Shown: piece by piece, positions 25,857 through 34,572 of the stretch
How positions within the stretch are numbered: position 1 is the first letter of the stretch
Layout of the letters: each line of letters starts with the position of its first letter
From: JAWAAW01 sp964353335
GTDB lineage: Archaea > Nanobdellota > Nanobdellia > Woesearchaeales > ARS49
Direction: 5' to 3'
Assembly: GCA_964353335.1 (NCBI GenBank)
Contig: CAYGVI010000001.1
Location: 62,001 to 126,000, forward strand
DNA length: 64,000 nucleotides
The notes under the pieces: model-generated
The model's database searches: none
Seen by the model: the letters and a program-made list of their open reading frames with translations, nothing else
What the model was told of the DNA's origin: nothing
Position numbers and translations under genes: made by a program

Positions 25857-26195
25857 TTTCCCTCTCCTCCCTCTTTTTTTTGTTGAAATGTATGAGTGGA
25901 AAAAAGAAGGTCTCTCCAATGTGGGTTTGGGGGGTGGTTGTGAAGAAACAGTGGAGAGCCTTCCTTTTTGAACGTCACACGTTTTTTACATGAGACCGTA
26001 TCGTCGAGGTACGGTATCACAAATGTCATATTTGTGTATACTAATATCCTTCTTGTATATAAATGTTTCTTTTTGATAAATTAGCGGGAAATTAGGTATT
26101 CCAGTATCGGAAAGCGTAACATTTATATAGTAACTGCGCTCGCGTTATCACATTACAGTAGGGGTGTTGGTAGAAGGAACAGTTGGAGAAGCTAT
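25857..26195. promoter_or_regulatory. Divergent control region between ftsZ and a winged-helix gene
   Basis: This 339-nt gap has no believable gene. It holds the ftsZ ribosome binding site, two adjacent palindromes (ACCGTA/TACGGT at 25995-26015 and CACAAAT/ATTTGTG at 26018-26036), a minus-strand TATA-like ATTTATATAC (about 26055-26066) and a plus-strand TATA (ACATTTATATAG, about 26121-26133). The placement suggests a long ftsZ leader with structure or operators inside it. Confidence 0.5.
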
Positions 26196-26600
26196 ATGGT
26201 AATCCTATTTGACAGGTTTAATTTGCCTGAAGACGTCTTTGACGTCATCTTTTCTACGAATCAGCAAAAAATAGTTGCAAAAGAGCTGATTAAGTATGTT
26301 ATCGGCAATACCGGCGAGATTACCAAGACAGAAATGAGCATATTTGCCACGCAGCTGCACGACGGCAAGTATGAATGCGTCCTTGAGGAAGCTCCTTACA
26401 AGGGCAAGCACGTGAAGCTCTCCTATAATAAGAGGCAGTTCTACGACAGGATATTGACGCCAATGAAGGCAATGGGCCTCATTGACTATGACTTGTACAA
26501 GAAGACGTATAAGATAAGTACTAAGTTCTCTAATGATTTGATGAAAGTCGGCCTGATGTGGAAACAGGAATTAAGAAAGATGGGATTTAATGCGGTTTAA
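26196..26600 (+). CDS. Winged-helix protein divergent from ftsZ
   Basis: This 134-residue protein looks like a small archaeal winged-helix regulator: QQKIVAKELIKYVIGNTGEI forms the first helices, and RQFYDRILTPMKAMGLIDYD plus YKKTYKISTKF fit the recognition helix and wing. GGAG precedes the ATG by 7 nt. Its position opposite ftsZ makes it a candidate regulator of division, but nothing in the sequence shows the target. Confidence 0.65.
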   Translation: MVILFDRFNLPEDVFDVIFSTNQQKIVAKELIKYVIGNTGEITKTEMSIFATQLHDGKYECVLEEAPYKGKHVKLSYNKRQFYDRILTPMKAMGLIDYDLYKKTYKISTKFSNDLMKVGLMWKQELRKMGFNAV

Positions 26601-27216
26601 GCACAGCTGATTTTGGCTTGTATAATGGGTCCCTGAGAAGCATGCTTGTTTTGTTTGCTATTGTCGTGCTTATTGTTTCAGCTTCCACAAGCTCGTCGCC
26701 GTCTGCGCCTTTCGGGTTAATCGCCAGCCCTTGCGTGTTTGAGCCGTGATATGTCCTGCCAAAATGCTGTATGTGTGACAGGCGCAGGCTTTCGCCAATC
26801 CTAACGTCATACTCCAGATAGCCCCTGCTTCCGCTGCAGTTAAGCCGTGGAGAATGAATCCTGCTCATGTAAATATGCCTGCCGTTTGTTTTCGGCTTTC
26901 CAAGCATTACAAGAGTGCCGTTAATGCTCAGGACTGCAATCCTGCCGTCGTAATCATGCAGAACTTCTTTGCAAATGTCAAAACCCTGGCTTATCAGCAC
27001 ATCCTGAAATGCATCCAGTTGCGCCTGGTACTGCCTTGCCACGCGTTCAATTCCCTTGACAGAATCATTGATGAGGTCAGCAAGCTCGCCCTGCCCGTGC
27101 TTCACCTGATAGACAGAAAGCACGTGCTGCTGGTGCTCTGCAGAAAGCGCATTGAAAAACATCGCACCGTCATACTCAAGACCTTTGCCTTTAGGGGGCA
27201 AGATTGTGGTGGCCAT
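26587..27216 (-). CDS. 209-residue protein of unknown function
   Basis: I place the start at the ATG at 27216 (MATTILPPKGKG), since GTTATAAACC at 27238-27247 is at leaderless distance. The protein has a helical first half and a beta-rich second half (GRIAVLSINGTLVMLGKPKT, GRHIYMSRIHSPRLNCSGSR). I do not recognise a family. It is convergent with and overlaps the winged-helix gene by 14 nt, and follows the MoxR/vWA operon with its own promoter. Confidence 0.68.
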   Translation of the reverse strand: MATTILPPKGKGLEYDGAMFFNALSAEHQQHVLSVYQVKHGQGELADLINDSVKGIERVARQYQAQLDAFQDVLISQGFDICKEVLHDYDGRIAVLSINGTLVMLGKPKTNGRHIYMSRIHSPRLNCSGSRGYLEYDVRIGESLRLSHIQHFGRTYHGSNTQGLAINPKGADGDELVEAETISTTIANKTSMLLRDPLYKPKSAVLKPH

Positions 27217-27270
27217 GACAAGAGTAATATTTTTGCGGTTTATAACACTTTGGCGTTCCAGGCGCGACAA

Positions 27271-29031
27271 TTAGCGAATTCTTGCCATAGACTCGTCAAT
27301 ATAGCTCTTGTAAGCCCTGCTTGTAAGGTCAATTGCCATACCCTCAAGGTCCTCGCCCTTTTTGACAACATAGACAGCAAGCCCTGCCCTTTTCAGGTCG
27401 CGTGTCATGTCAGTGTGTTTGCCAAGCTGGATGTGAAAGTAATAATGCTCTTTTGCCTTTTCTATGAAATGGTCTTTGACACTTGACCAGTTTGCGATTG
27501 CTCCGTCGCTGACAGTGAAGAAGACACTTTTTCCACCCTTGAGCAGTTCATCAACTGCTTTCTCTGACATGTCTGTTCCGCCAAATCTTGGGCTGAACAA
27601 GAGCTTTTTTGCCTCTTCCAGTCCGTGCTTTACCTTTGATGTGTCGCTGAAAGTGCCGAGCGAGACATTGACATTTGGCAGTATCCTTGCCCTTGCCAGG
27701 TATTCTATAATACCATACCAAGCCTTGCAGAGATAATGGTACTTGCTGTTGTCGCCCCATGGAATGAAGTTTTCACTTCCTGAGCCGCTTCCATCTGGCA
27801 GCCCGCTTTTCATTGAAACCGAGCAGTCAAGGTAAGCGCACTTGAATTCAGGGAAGCTTGTGATTCCCTTCTTGACCATCAATGGTATTTCAATAAATTC
27901 CCTGGGAACCCCGAAAGTCAAAGCTTCAATGCCAAAAGGAGTGTCTGTTTCAGGTATGAACAGCGGCTTTTTGAAATTAATCTGGTTTAATGAATCCTGC
28001 TCAGGGTCAAAAGGAGTGTAGCTGTAAGGCACAACAGGCAGTGAGTTTGCCTTTCTTGGCTCCTCAACCTTGACCTGAATCTGCCTTGCCATTGACGAAT
28101 AAACTGCGTCAAGGGCTTCCTCTTTTCCCATCCAGTCAGGGATTTCCTCGCCAGCGTCATACTTTCCCCTTGCAATCCCCTCCCTGTTTGACGGGTCTTT
28201 CATTTCCTCTTTCATTCTTTTTCCAAAACCGCACGAAGGCGGGCTGAAGCTTGCGTCAATTAACGGCTCAATTGCCTTTGCGAACTCTGTTGCAATCTTT
28301 TTCCAGTTCTTCTTTTCAGAGAAGTATTTTACAATCTCTTCCTGTGTTTTGTGGTTTTTTCCGCGCATTTTAACCGCGTACAAGAACTGCTGTGTTGCGT
28401 CAGTGATGTTTTTTAATTCCTTTTGCTTCTTTGGGTCTTTTGGCTTGTTCCTGAAGTGCGGGACAAGAAGCTGTTTGTCATGCGTGTTTGCCCAGCACGC
28501 AACCTGCATTCTCATGTAAGCGTCATATGCTGGCTGCCATCCTGAAGCCTGGTAAACATCATCGTAGAACAATGTGAGCCCTGAGTGGGGCTGGTTTACA
28601 TTGCCGATTGTGTTTTCCATCAAATCCTGAACAAGGTTTGCGACGTCGTCAGTTGAACCCATTTTTCCCTTTGGCTTCAGGACTTTTGCAATAGGCTCGT
28701 AAAAGTACTCAACGTGGTTGTCAAATCCGCCAGGGCACGCAGGAAACTTCCTGTTGTCAACGTGCCTGCACTCGTGGCTTATGATATCCCTTGTGCAGTT
28801 TTCCAAAGGCTTTGCAACATTGTGCTTCTCTACAAACTTCTTTGCATATTTTGACGGCTTGAAATTCGGATTGAACTTGTAATGAACCTGCTTTGTGTTC
28901 ATATTAACGCAGGCATCAAAGCTTGACTCTTTCTGCCCAACCTTTTTCTCCTCAACCTCAATCCCCGAGTTCACCCCATGCTCAGCCATAACGCGCTGAG
29001 CAACCCCAAGAACCTCATCAGAAAGGCTCAT
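27271..29031 (-). CDS. Metallopeptidase-like vWA protein of the MoxR cluster
   Basis: This 586-residue protein joins two parts. The N-terminal part carries HECRH (86-90), the HExxH zinc motif of metallopeptidases, with Asp/Glu-rich LVQDLMENTIGN (133-144) as possible third ligand. The C-terminal part is a von Willebrand A domain with an intact metal site: DCSVS (402-406), Thr in FGGTDM (486) and Asp in TVSDG (509). Known MoxR partners such as ViaA, NorD and CbbO have vWA domains, and DUF2201-type proteins pair a zincin-like part with vWA. It is the last of ten ATGA-coupled genes. Confidence 0.85.
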   Translation of the reverse strand: MSLSDEVLGVAQRVMAEHGVNSGIEVEEKKVGQKESSFDACVNMNTKQVHYKFNPNFKPSKYAKKFVEKHNVAKPLENCTRDIISHECRHVDNRKFPACPGGFDNHVEYFYEPIAKVLKPKGKMGSTDDVANLVQDLMENTIGNVNQPHSGLTLFYDDVYQASGWQPAYDAYMRMQVACWANTHDKQLLVPHFRNKPKDPKKQKELKNITDATQQFLYAVKMRGKNHKTQEEIVKYFSEKKNWKKIATEFAKAIEPLIDASFSPPSCGFGKRMKEEMKDPSNREGIARGKYDAGEEIPDWMGKEEALDAVYSSMARQIQVKVEEPRKANSLPVVPYSYTPFDPEQDSLNQINFKKPLFIPETDTPFGIEALTFGVPREFIEIPLMVKKGITSFPEFKCAYLDCSVSMKSGLPDGSGSGSENFIPWGDNSKYHYLCKAWYGIIEYLARARILPNVNVSLGTFSDTSKVKHGLEEAKKLLFSPRFGGTDMSEKAVDELLKGGKSVFFTVSDGAIANWSSVKDHFIEKAKEHYYFHIQLGKHTDMTRDLKRAGLAVYVVKKGEDLEGMAIDLTSRAYKSYIDESMARIR

Positions 29032-29933
29032 TGCGCGCCTCCCTGACTTTTTTGCGCCGGACGTACCCCGCGAGCCCGACCAATGCCGCTGAAGTAGTTG
29101 TCGGCAACGACGTCCTTGTTGACGTTGTCGTAGTAGCCGACGCCAAGACCCACAGGCCGGACAATAGCCTTACCATCAATAGCATGTTTCCTGACAGTTT
29201 CAGTACTTAACAAATAGAGCCTCCCAGTAGTTCGCTTTTTGTTTCTGATAAGCTCTGCGTTAACACTTGCCATCTTTTGCCCAAAAACAGCAACAAAATA
29301 AGGAGTACGCTCATAATCACAAGGACTGCCAACAACACGTGCCTCAATGTTGCCAGTTGTAGGAACTTCAAGGAAACGCTTTGTATCCTTAGCCCGCACC
29401 AAAACACTTTCAAGCAAATTACCGCGAATTAAAAACTCCTTGCCTTCCTTATTATCATCATAACCCTCCATAGCATAACGAACAACAACATTCTTCACAG
29501 GGTCAGCAACATCATCAAAAGCAACAAAAACCCTGCCGTTCTCAACAACATAAAAAGCACCAGTACGAGTACGCTGAATACACCAAGACACATCATCACC
29601 AAACTTTTTACGAGCATAAACAGCCTCGCCAGCACTCTGCAAAATACCAAACTGCCCAGCAAAACGAACAGCATCAGGCTGATTCAACCCCTCATCAGAA
29701 CTCGGTCCAAACTCAATATTATCCAAAACAACACCACTAAAAGGAACAACACTTCCTTTCCATGCATTACCGCGAGCCAAGTCTTCCAATCTTTTCTTCT
29801 CAGCCGCGGCTCTCTCAGCTTCCTTTCTCTTCTGCTCAGCTTCAGCTTTCTGCTCTTCAGCCAGCTGCCTAAGAGCGTCATCCTTGCTGAATCCTGCAAA
29901 ACGGTCAGGCATCATCCTGAGAATTTCAGTCAT
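29028..29933 (-). CDS. FAGFS-leader protein 7
   Basis: This 301-residue protein starts with the family leader (MTEILRMMPDRFAGFSKDDA), then a charged Ala/Glu/Lys helix to about residue 55. The body (VVLDNIEFGPSSDEGLNQPD onward) is nearly identical to that of FAGFS-leader protein 2 for about 50 residues and then drifts. The C-terminus GGAQ is encoded by DNA that also forms the ribosome binding site of the vWA gene. No enzyme motif is seen. Confidence 0.82.
   Translation of the reverse strand: MTEILRMMPDRFAGFSKDDALRQLAEEQKAEAEQKRKEAERAAAEKKRLEDLARGNAWKGSVVPFSGVVLDNIEFGPSSDEGLNQPDAVRFAGQFGILQSAGEAVYARKKFGDDVSWCIQRTRTGAFYVVENGRVFVAFDDVADPVKNVVVRYAMEGYDDNKEGKEFLIRGNLLESVLVRAKDTKRFLEVPTTGNIEARVVGSPCDYERTPYFVAVFGQKMASVNAELIRNKKRTTGRLYLLSTETVRKHAIDGKAIVRPVGLGVGYYDNVNKDVVADNYFSGIGRARGVRPAQKSQGGAQ
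29614..29761. repeat. 148-bp duplicated coding segment, copy in FAGFS gene 7
   Basis: This segment matches 34262-34409 with three visible differences in 148 bp. Third codon positions agree too, so the duplication or gene conversion was recent compared with the rest of these genes. Confidence 0.85.
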
Positions 29934-30796
29934 TGCGCACCGCCCTCACTTTGCGCCGGACGTACCCCGCAAACCCGGCCGCTGTTGATGAGGACGTGGC
30001 CGTTACCAATGAGGTCGGACCTGTCGCCGAGGCTGCGGACCCACAAGGCCCGAGCAAATGCACGCTCTTTCGCATCAGTAATACTCACAGTAATCTGATC
30101 AATTTCTGCATCTTTGCAAAAAGAACAATATGGCTGCAATTGCTTGTAAAACAGGAAAATGCCCAGCTTGCTACTAAAAGGTCTTGAAGTGTAAATAGGA
30201 ATTATCTCCTTTCTTTCCAATAACAAAACACCTGACTTAATTGCATCATCGAGATTTTTCTCTGCCAAATCCTGCAACTGCTCCAAAACCTTTTGTGAAA
30301 GATAAAACTCATTGCCGCTTCTGTGGCAGTCAGTTGCTTCTTTTGGATTCTGCAATATCGGATTATAACGTGTTTTAGCAACAATAATCTCCCCATTAGG
30401 CAAATAATTAAAATTCTCTCCAACATAGCAACCCATAGTACAAAGCTCACTCTTCTTCCAACCACCTTTTGCAGCAGCATCACTAACACGCGCAGCAGCC
30501 AATTCCTCAGAAAAGATTATACGCGCATTCGCATCCAACAATTGATCCATACACTTATCAAAAAAAGCACCAGTAACAGTAACAATCTCCGAACCAGAAA
30601 CATTACTAACAGGCGCAGAAACATTCCCGCCTTCTGCATTACCGCGGGCCAGGTCTTCCAATCTTTTCTTCTCGGCTGCCGCTTTCTCAGCTTCCTGCCT
30701 CTTGCGTTCAGCCTCAATCCTGGCCAACTCCTTTTCAGCATCCTCTCTGCTAAAACCAGCAAAACTGTTAGGCATTATTCGGTGAATTTCAGTCAT
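29930..30796 (-). CDS. FAGFS-leader protein 6
   Basis: This 288-residue protein begins MTEIHRIMPNSFAGFSREDA and continues with a long charged helix (RIEAERKRQEAEKAAAEKKR). The body has TGAFFDKCMDQL where other members have their GxEF strand, and a part (GEIIVAK, then NEFYLSQKVLEQLQDLAEKN) that roughly matches the VAFDD/LLxSxLxRAKD region of proteins 2 and 7. It contains four cysteines (CTMGCY, YCSFC). It ends GVRPAQSEGGAQ, close to protein 7. Confidence 0.8.
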   Translation of the reverse strand: MTEIHRIMPNSFAGFSREDAEKELARIEAERKRQEAEKAAAEKKRLEDLARGNAEGGNVSAPVSNVSGSEIVTVTGAFFDKCMDQLLDANARIIFSEELAAARVSDAAAKGGWKKSELCTMGCYVGENFNYLPNGEIIVAKTRYNPILQNPKEATDCHRSGNEFYLSQKVLEQLQDLAEKNLDDAIKSGVLLLERKEIIPIYTSRPFSSKLGIFLFYKQLQPYCSFCKDAEIDQITVSITDAKERAFARALWVRSLGDRSDLIGNGHVLINSGRVCGVRPAQSEGGAQ

Positions 30797-31854
30797 ACAA
30801 CACCACCCTGCGCAGAGTGGTACCTTTCTTCCATTTCTGCTTTTCTGCGCGCATCAGCCTGCTGCTGCCTTTTAGCTTCGTCTGCCTTTCTCACAACCTC
30901 ATCAAGGTCAAAACCTGCAAATGTCCTATCATCCCGAGCAGATTCAGGCACAGCAGTACCCCTTTGCACACGACTCACACCAATTGCACTGTCGACGAAC
31001 TCTGGACTGAGAGTGGTCAGATGGAGGTTGGTATTAATGTCGCCATAAAAGAAAACCCCTGTTTTAACTTGTTCCACAGGTCTGTCATTATACCTAAAAG
31101 CATAAACATCCTTGCCGGTAATCCACTTAAACACATCATTAACCTCTTTCATGGTGTCAGCTGTATCAAGCAAAGACCAAACATATTGGTATGCATCTGT
31201 TTTAGGGTCAGTTATGGGACCATTAGGCCCGCACAATTTTGACACACTGCGCTGTGGTGATTTCTCGTGATAGTGGGTAACCAGATCTTCCATAATCGCA
31301 GAATTCGCATCAGGTGCAAGCGTACTATTATACACCACACTTGACAGCGTACTAACACTTGTTTGAAAGATAGAATCAAGGCGTTGGCGCGCATTCTCAA
31401 TACATGCGTGATATAATCCATCCTTGTTTTCATAAAGTGCTTTGCAAATGGCATAAACCAAAGGAGCATTGCAAGCGCGGAACTCATCAGGCGTTGCATT
31501 TGAAGCGTGTTCGATGTGCTCCTGCTGAGTTTTAGGCGCCAAAGGCGCCTTGCACAAATCATAAAGAAAGTTACTATGAAGACCGTTATTATTACCACAA
31601 TAACGTATCCCGTCAATCCTGTAAAAATCAGTAAGCTCTTGAATTGTGAAGCCAGCAGTGCCAGGCAAAACAGTTTTACTGCCTTCTGCATTACCGCGAG
31701 CCAAGTCTTCCAATCTTTTCTTCTCAGCCGCGGTTTTCTCAGCTTCCTGCCTCTTGTGCTCAGCTGTTGCTTTCTCAGCCGCAATCCTCTCTGCCTCTAA
31801 CTGCCTAAGAGCATCCTCTTCACTGAATCCGGCAAAAGTTTTAGGCGGCGTCAT
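30793..31854 (-). CDS. FAGFS-leader protein 5, motif at both ends
   Basis: This 353-residue protein begins MTPPKTFAGFSEEDALRQLE and is the only family member with a second copy near its C-terminus (RTFAGFDLDEVVRKADEAKR), also followed by a charged helix. The body shares a domain with proteins 3 and 4: KALYENKDG, IENARQRLDSI, and DVFKWITGKD. Two docking motifs could let it bridge two partners. Confidence 0.8.
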   Translation of the reverse strand: MTPPKTFAGFSEEDALRQLEAERIAAEKATAEHKRQEAEKTAAEKKRLEDLARGNAEGSKTVLPGTAGFTIQELTDFYRIDGIRYCGNNNGLHSNFLYDLCKAPLAPKTQQEHIEHASNATPDEFRACNAPLVYAICKALYENKDGLYHACIENARQRLDSIFQTSVSTLSSVVYNSTLAPDANSAIMEDLVTHYHEKSPQRSVSKLCGPNGPITDPKTDAYQYVWSLLDTADTMKEVNDVFKWITGKDVYAFRYNDRPVEQVKTGVFFYGDINTNLHLTTLSPEFVDSAIGVSRVQRGTAVPESARDDRTFAGFDLDEVVRKADEAKRQQQADARRKAEMEERYHSAQGGVV

Positions 31855-32801
31855 GGTGACGGCCTCAGGTTATGGACATAAACAGGCAGGGATTGGGCTT
31901 TGGATGATAGGTTTTCCGCTGCCTTTATGTAGCAGAATTTGCTGTCTGTTTCAATAATAACAGGACAAGTAACATTATTTCCAACCGAATGGTCTTTTCT
32001 GAGCAAAAACGGTTCTTTTCCAGTAAGCCATTCAAGAACACTGTAAACCTCCTGGACATTGCCTTTTTCGAAAACCGCTTCGCAAAAAGGCGCTGCATTG
32101 ATAAGACCGCTTTTAAGCGAACCAGGAGCACCTTTGATGTCCGCATTATGCCTGAAGAATTCGCGCGCTGCAGCGTCGTGTTTTACCAAATCTTTACCTT
32201 TGCTCAGGCCCCATGCAATCGTTGAAAAATCTTTACCTTTGCTCAGGTCCCATGCAATCGTTGAAAGAGTCATTATCCTGCGGAGGTTCATGCTATCGAC
32301 AAGTTCCTTGCGCGCGGTTTCAACAAGAGCACTAAATGAACGATGATTCCTGCCTTCATACAGCGTTTTCCAGATTGAATAATACACCGGAGCGCAGCCA
32401 ACATAAAACGAGTAGGGTGCGTTTTTGCTAAAAGCATCCTTTGCGTGTTTTGTCCAGAAATTCTGGTCTTGTGCGCCCACTATCGAAGGCGACGTAGAAA
32501 AGTCTACCTTGTAATAATTATCCATAAAATTCACGCCGCTAATCCTGTAAGTCCAGCCAGCGTTAGGAACTAATTTCACAAGCCCAAAAATAGCAGGGTC
32601 AGCTGTCGGGCTTACAACAGGCGCTGGCGCAGGAGCCGGCACAGCTGGAACAGTAGGAATAGCAGGCACAACAGGAACTTCAGGAGTTTTCTTCTTTCTG
32701 CCTTTCTTTCCGGCAGCAGGAGGTGGTAAACCTGCCTGCCTCGCAGCTTCCCTGCGCGCATCCTCTTCACTGAATCCTGCAAAAGTTTTTGGCGTTGTCA
32801 T
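31851..32801 (-). CDS. FAGFS-leader protein 4
   Basis: This 316-residue protein begins MTTPKTFAGFSEEDARREAA. Here a Pro/Ala/Val-rich linker (about residues 36-66) replaces the long charged helix. The body shares the KTLYEGRNHR, VETARKELVDSM and VLEWLTGKE elements with proteins 3 and 5. It has an internal 13-residue tandem duplication (STIAWDLSKGKDF then STIAWGLSKGKD). Confidence 0.8.
   Translation of the reverse strand: MTTPKTFAGFSEEDARREAARQAGLPPPAAGKKGRKKKTPEVPVVPAIPTVPAVPAPAPAPVVSPTADPAIFGLVKLVPNAGWTYRISGVNFMDNYYKVDFSTSPSIVGAQDQNFWTKHAKDAFSKNAPYSFYVGCAPVYYSIWKTLYEGRNHRSFSALVETARKELVDSMNLRRIMTLSTIAWDLSKGKDFSTIAWGLSKGKDLVKHDAAAREFFRHNADIKGAPGSLKSGLINAAPFCEAVFEKGNVQEVYSVLEWLTGKEPFLLRKDHSVGNNVTCPVIIETDSKFCYIKAAENLSSKAQSLPVYVHNLRPSP
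32188..32265. repeat. In-frame tandem repeat of 39 bp
   Basis: Two adjacent 39-bp units (32188-32226 and 32227-32265) differ at one base. They encode 13 residues twice within FAGFS-leader protein 4, so the reading frame is kept. The near identity indicates a recent slippage or unequal exchange. Confidence 0.9.
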
Positions 32802-33676
32802 TTTATCTCCGCTTTCAGTATGCTCACGCCTATTGCATAACCGTGCTTTGACGGCTTTGTATTCGCATTAAGCTGAGTGATTTTTGGATCATCCAGGAAT
32901 AGACCGCGGATAGTCCCAATGCTGAAAATCCTCTCTCCGCCATACTTTAATTTTTCACAAGGATTCCACTTATTTGACTTTCCAGTCAGCCAGCAGTAGA
33001 TTTTTCCAACTTGTTCAGGATCCTTTTCACCCAGAATGCATTCTCCGAGCGTGGCAGGGAAATAAAAATCATCTGCACTTCTCCCTAAATCGTTGTGGTC
33101 AACAAACGTACAGCCGTTTGACCTGTCGCGTTTGATTTTAGTCATGGTAATAATTCTGTGTTTGTTAATGATTGAGCCCAAATCATCTCGTGCAGACTCA
33201 ATAAGGCTTGCTTTCTCAGGCTGGTCTTTATGCTGGTAAAGCGCCTTGAAAATTGTGTGGTAAAGCCTTGCGCTGACAGGATGCGGCACTTCAATTGTAG
33301 TTTCAGCGTACTGCTTCCAAGTCTTAAATGTCCTGCCGCCAAGAATTCTCTCAAGCAAATCAACAGGAATTGGTGAGTTATCCACCCGCAGACTTAAGAG
33401 TTTGTCATCAAATTCAACCCCATCCAGCAAGTAACCCTGACCTGCAGCAGAGCTTATTCTGAATCGGTCAGGCGTTCCAGCAGGCAAAGGATTCTGCACT
33501 GGTAAAACATCCGGCACAGGCACAACAACATTCCCGCCAGAAGCATTTCCGCGAGCCAAGTCTTCCAGTCTCTTACGTTCAGCCTCTGCTTTCTTCTCTT
33601 CAGCCTGCTGCCTTTCAGCATCCTCCTTGCTAAAACCTGCAAATTTGTCAGGCATTATCCTGAGAATTTCAGTCAT
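32798..33676 (-). CDS. FAGFS-leader protein 3
   Basis: This 292-residue protein begins MTEILRIMPDKFAGFSKEDA, with a short charged helix ending LEDLARGNA and a Val/Pro linker. The body (LLDGVEFDD; FKALYQHKDQ; IESARDDLGSI; IYCWLTGKS) matches proteins 4 and 5 at spaced positions, defining one of two body types in the family. It ends without the GGAQ tail, and GGAG in its last codons serves the next gene. Confidence 0.8.
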   Translation of the reverse strand: MTEILRIMPDKFAGFSKEDAERQQAEEKKAEAERKRLEDLARGNASGGNVVVPVPDVLPVQNPLPAGTPDRFRISSAAGQGYLLDGVEFDDKLLSLRVDNSPIPVDLLERILGGRTFKTWKQYAETTIEVPHPVSARLYHTIFKALYQHKDQPEKASLIESARDDLGSIINKHRIITMTKIKRDRSNGCTFVDHNDLGRSADDFYFPATLGECILGEKDPEQVGKIYCWLTGKSNKWNPCEKLKYGGERIFSIGTIRGLFLDDPKITQLNANTKPSKHGYAIGVSILKAEIK

Positions 33677-34572
33677 TGTGAGTCTCCTTGCTTTGGCAGA
33701 TTATAACGCACACCGCGGGCACGACCCCGCTTGTCGAATAAGTCATTCGCACAAATCTGAGCACTCTGAGACACGTTAGATACCTCCACGAGCCTGACAA
33801 TGCCCCTATCATAATCATCATCCCAGGATTTAACAACCTGTTGCGGGACTAGCAAATTCATCATTCCAACAACACGATTACTGCGTCTTATAAGCTCTGC
33901 ATTAACAGCAGCCATTTCTTTGCCAAGAACAGCAACAAAATAAGGGTCGTTTGCATACTGCTGAATGCCAACATCATCGTCAACACGCACACCTATCATG
34001 CCATTATTAGGGACTGATAAAAAACGCTTTGTGTCCTTTGCCCGCTCCAAAATACTTGCAAGCAGGCTTCTGGGGATACTGAAATTTATGCCCCTCTTAT
34101 TATCATCATAACCCTCGTTAATATGACGAAGGACAACATTCTTTACAGGATCAGCAATGTCATCAAAAGCAACACACACCTTGTCATTCTCAATAACATA
34201 AAATGCGCCAGTTCGGGTGCGCTGAGCATCCCTGGATGCAGCATCACCCACAACCGTGCGCGCATAAACAGCCTCACCAGCACTCTGCAAAATACCAAAC
34301 TGCTCAGCAAAACGAACAGCATCAGGCTGATTCAACCCCTCATCAGAACTCGGTCCAAACTCAATATTATCCAAAACAACACCACTAAAAGGAACAACAC
34401 TCCCTTTCCCGGCATTATTGCGAGCCAACTCTTCCAATCTTTTCTTCTCAGCCGCGGCTCTCTCAGCTTCCTGCCTCAAACGCTCAGCCTCAATCCTAGC
34501 CAATTCCCTTTCAGCATCTTCTCTGCTAAATCCGGCAAAGCTGTTAGGCATTATCCTGAGAATTTCACTCAT
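33673..34572 (-). CDS. FAGFS-leader protein 2
   Basis: This 299-residue protein begins MSEILRIMPNSFAGFSREDA, with a charged helix to about residue 54. The body is the closest relative of protein 7: the segment from GSVVPFSGVVLDNIEF to AGEAVYAR is almost the same, after which identity falls (VAFDDIADPVKNVVLR remains recognisable). The last third differs strongly between the two, giving a conserved-front, variable-back pattern. Confidence 0.82.
   Translation of the reverse strand: MSEILRIMPNSFAGFSREDAERELARIEAERLRQEAERAAAEKKRLEELARNNAGKGSVVPFSGVVLDNIEFGPSSDEGLNQPDAVRFAEQFGILQSAGEAVYARTVVGDAASRDAQRTRTGAFYVIENDKVCVAFDDIADPVKNVVLRHINEGYDDNKRGINFSIPRSLLASILERAKDTKRFLSVPNNGMIGVRVDDDVGIQQYANDPYFVAVLGKEMAAVNAELIRRSNRVVGMMNLLVPQQVVKSWDDDYDRGIVRLVEVSNVSQSAQICANDLFDKRGRARGVRYNLPKQGDSQ
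34262..34409. repeat. 148-bp duplicated coding segment, copy in FAGFS gene 2
   Basis: This is the partner of 29614-29761. The flanking DNA of the two genes is clearly less alike than this block, so it looks like a conversion tract or a recently moved cassette. Confidence 0.85.

Noticed and set aside
30323..31048. Plus-strand frame of 241 codons opposite FAGFS genes 5 and 6
   Set aside because: It crosses a coupled gene junction on the other strand, has no ribosome site and reads as low-complexity antisense sequence.
32188..32265. Possible CRISPR-like repeat
   Set aside because: Only two directly adjacent units without spacers, in frame inside a gene. It is a coding duplication. No CRISPR array or cas gene was seen in the window.
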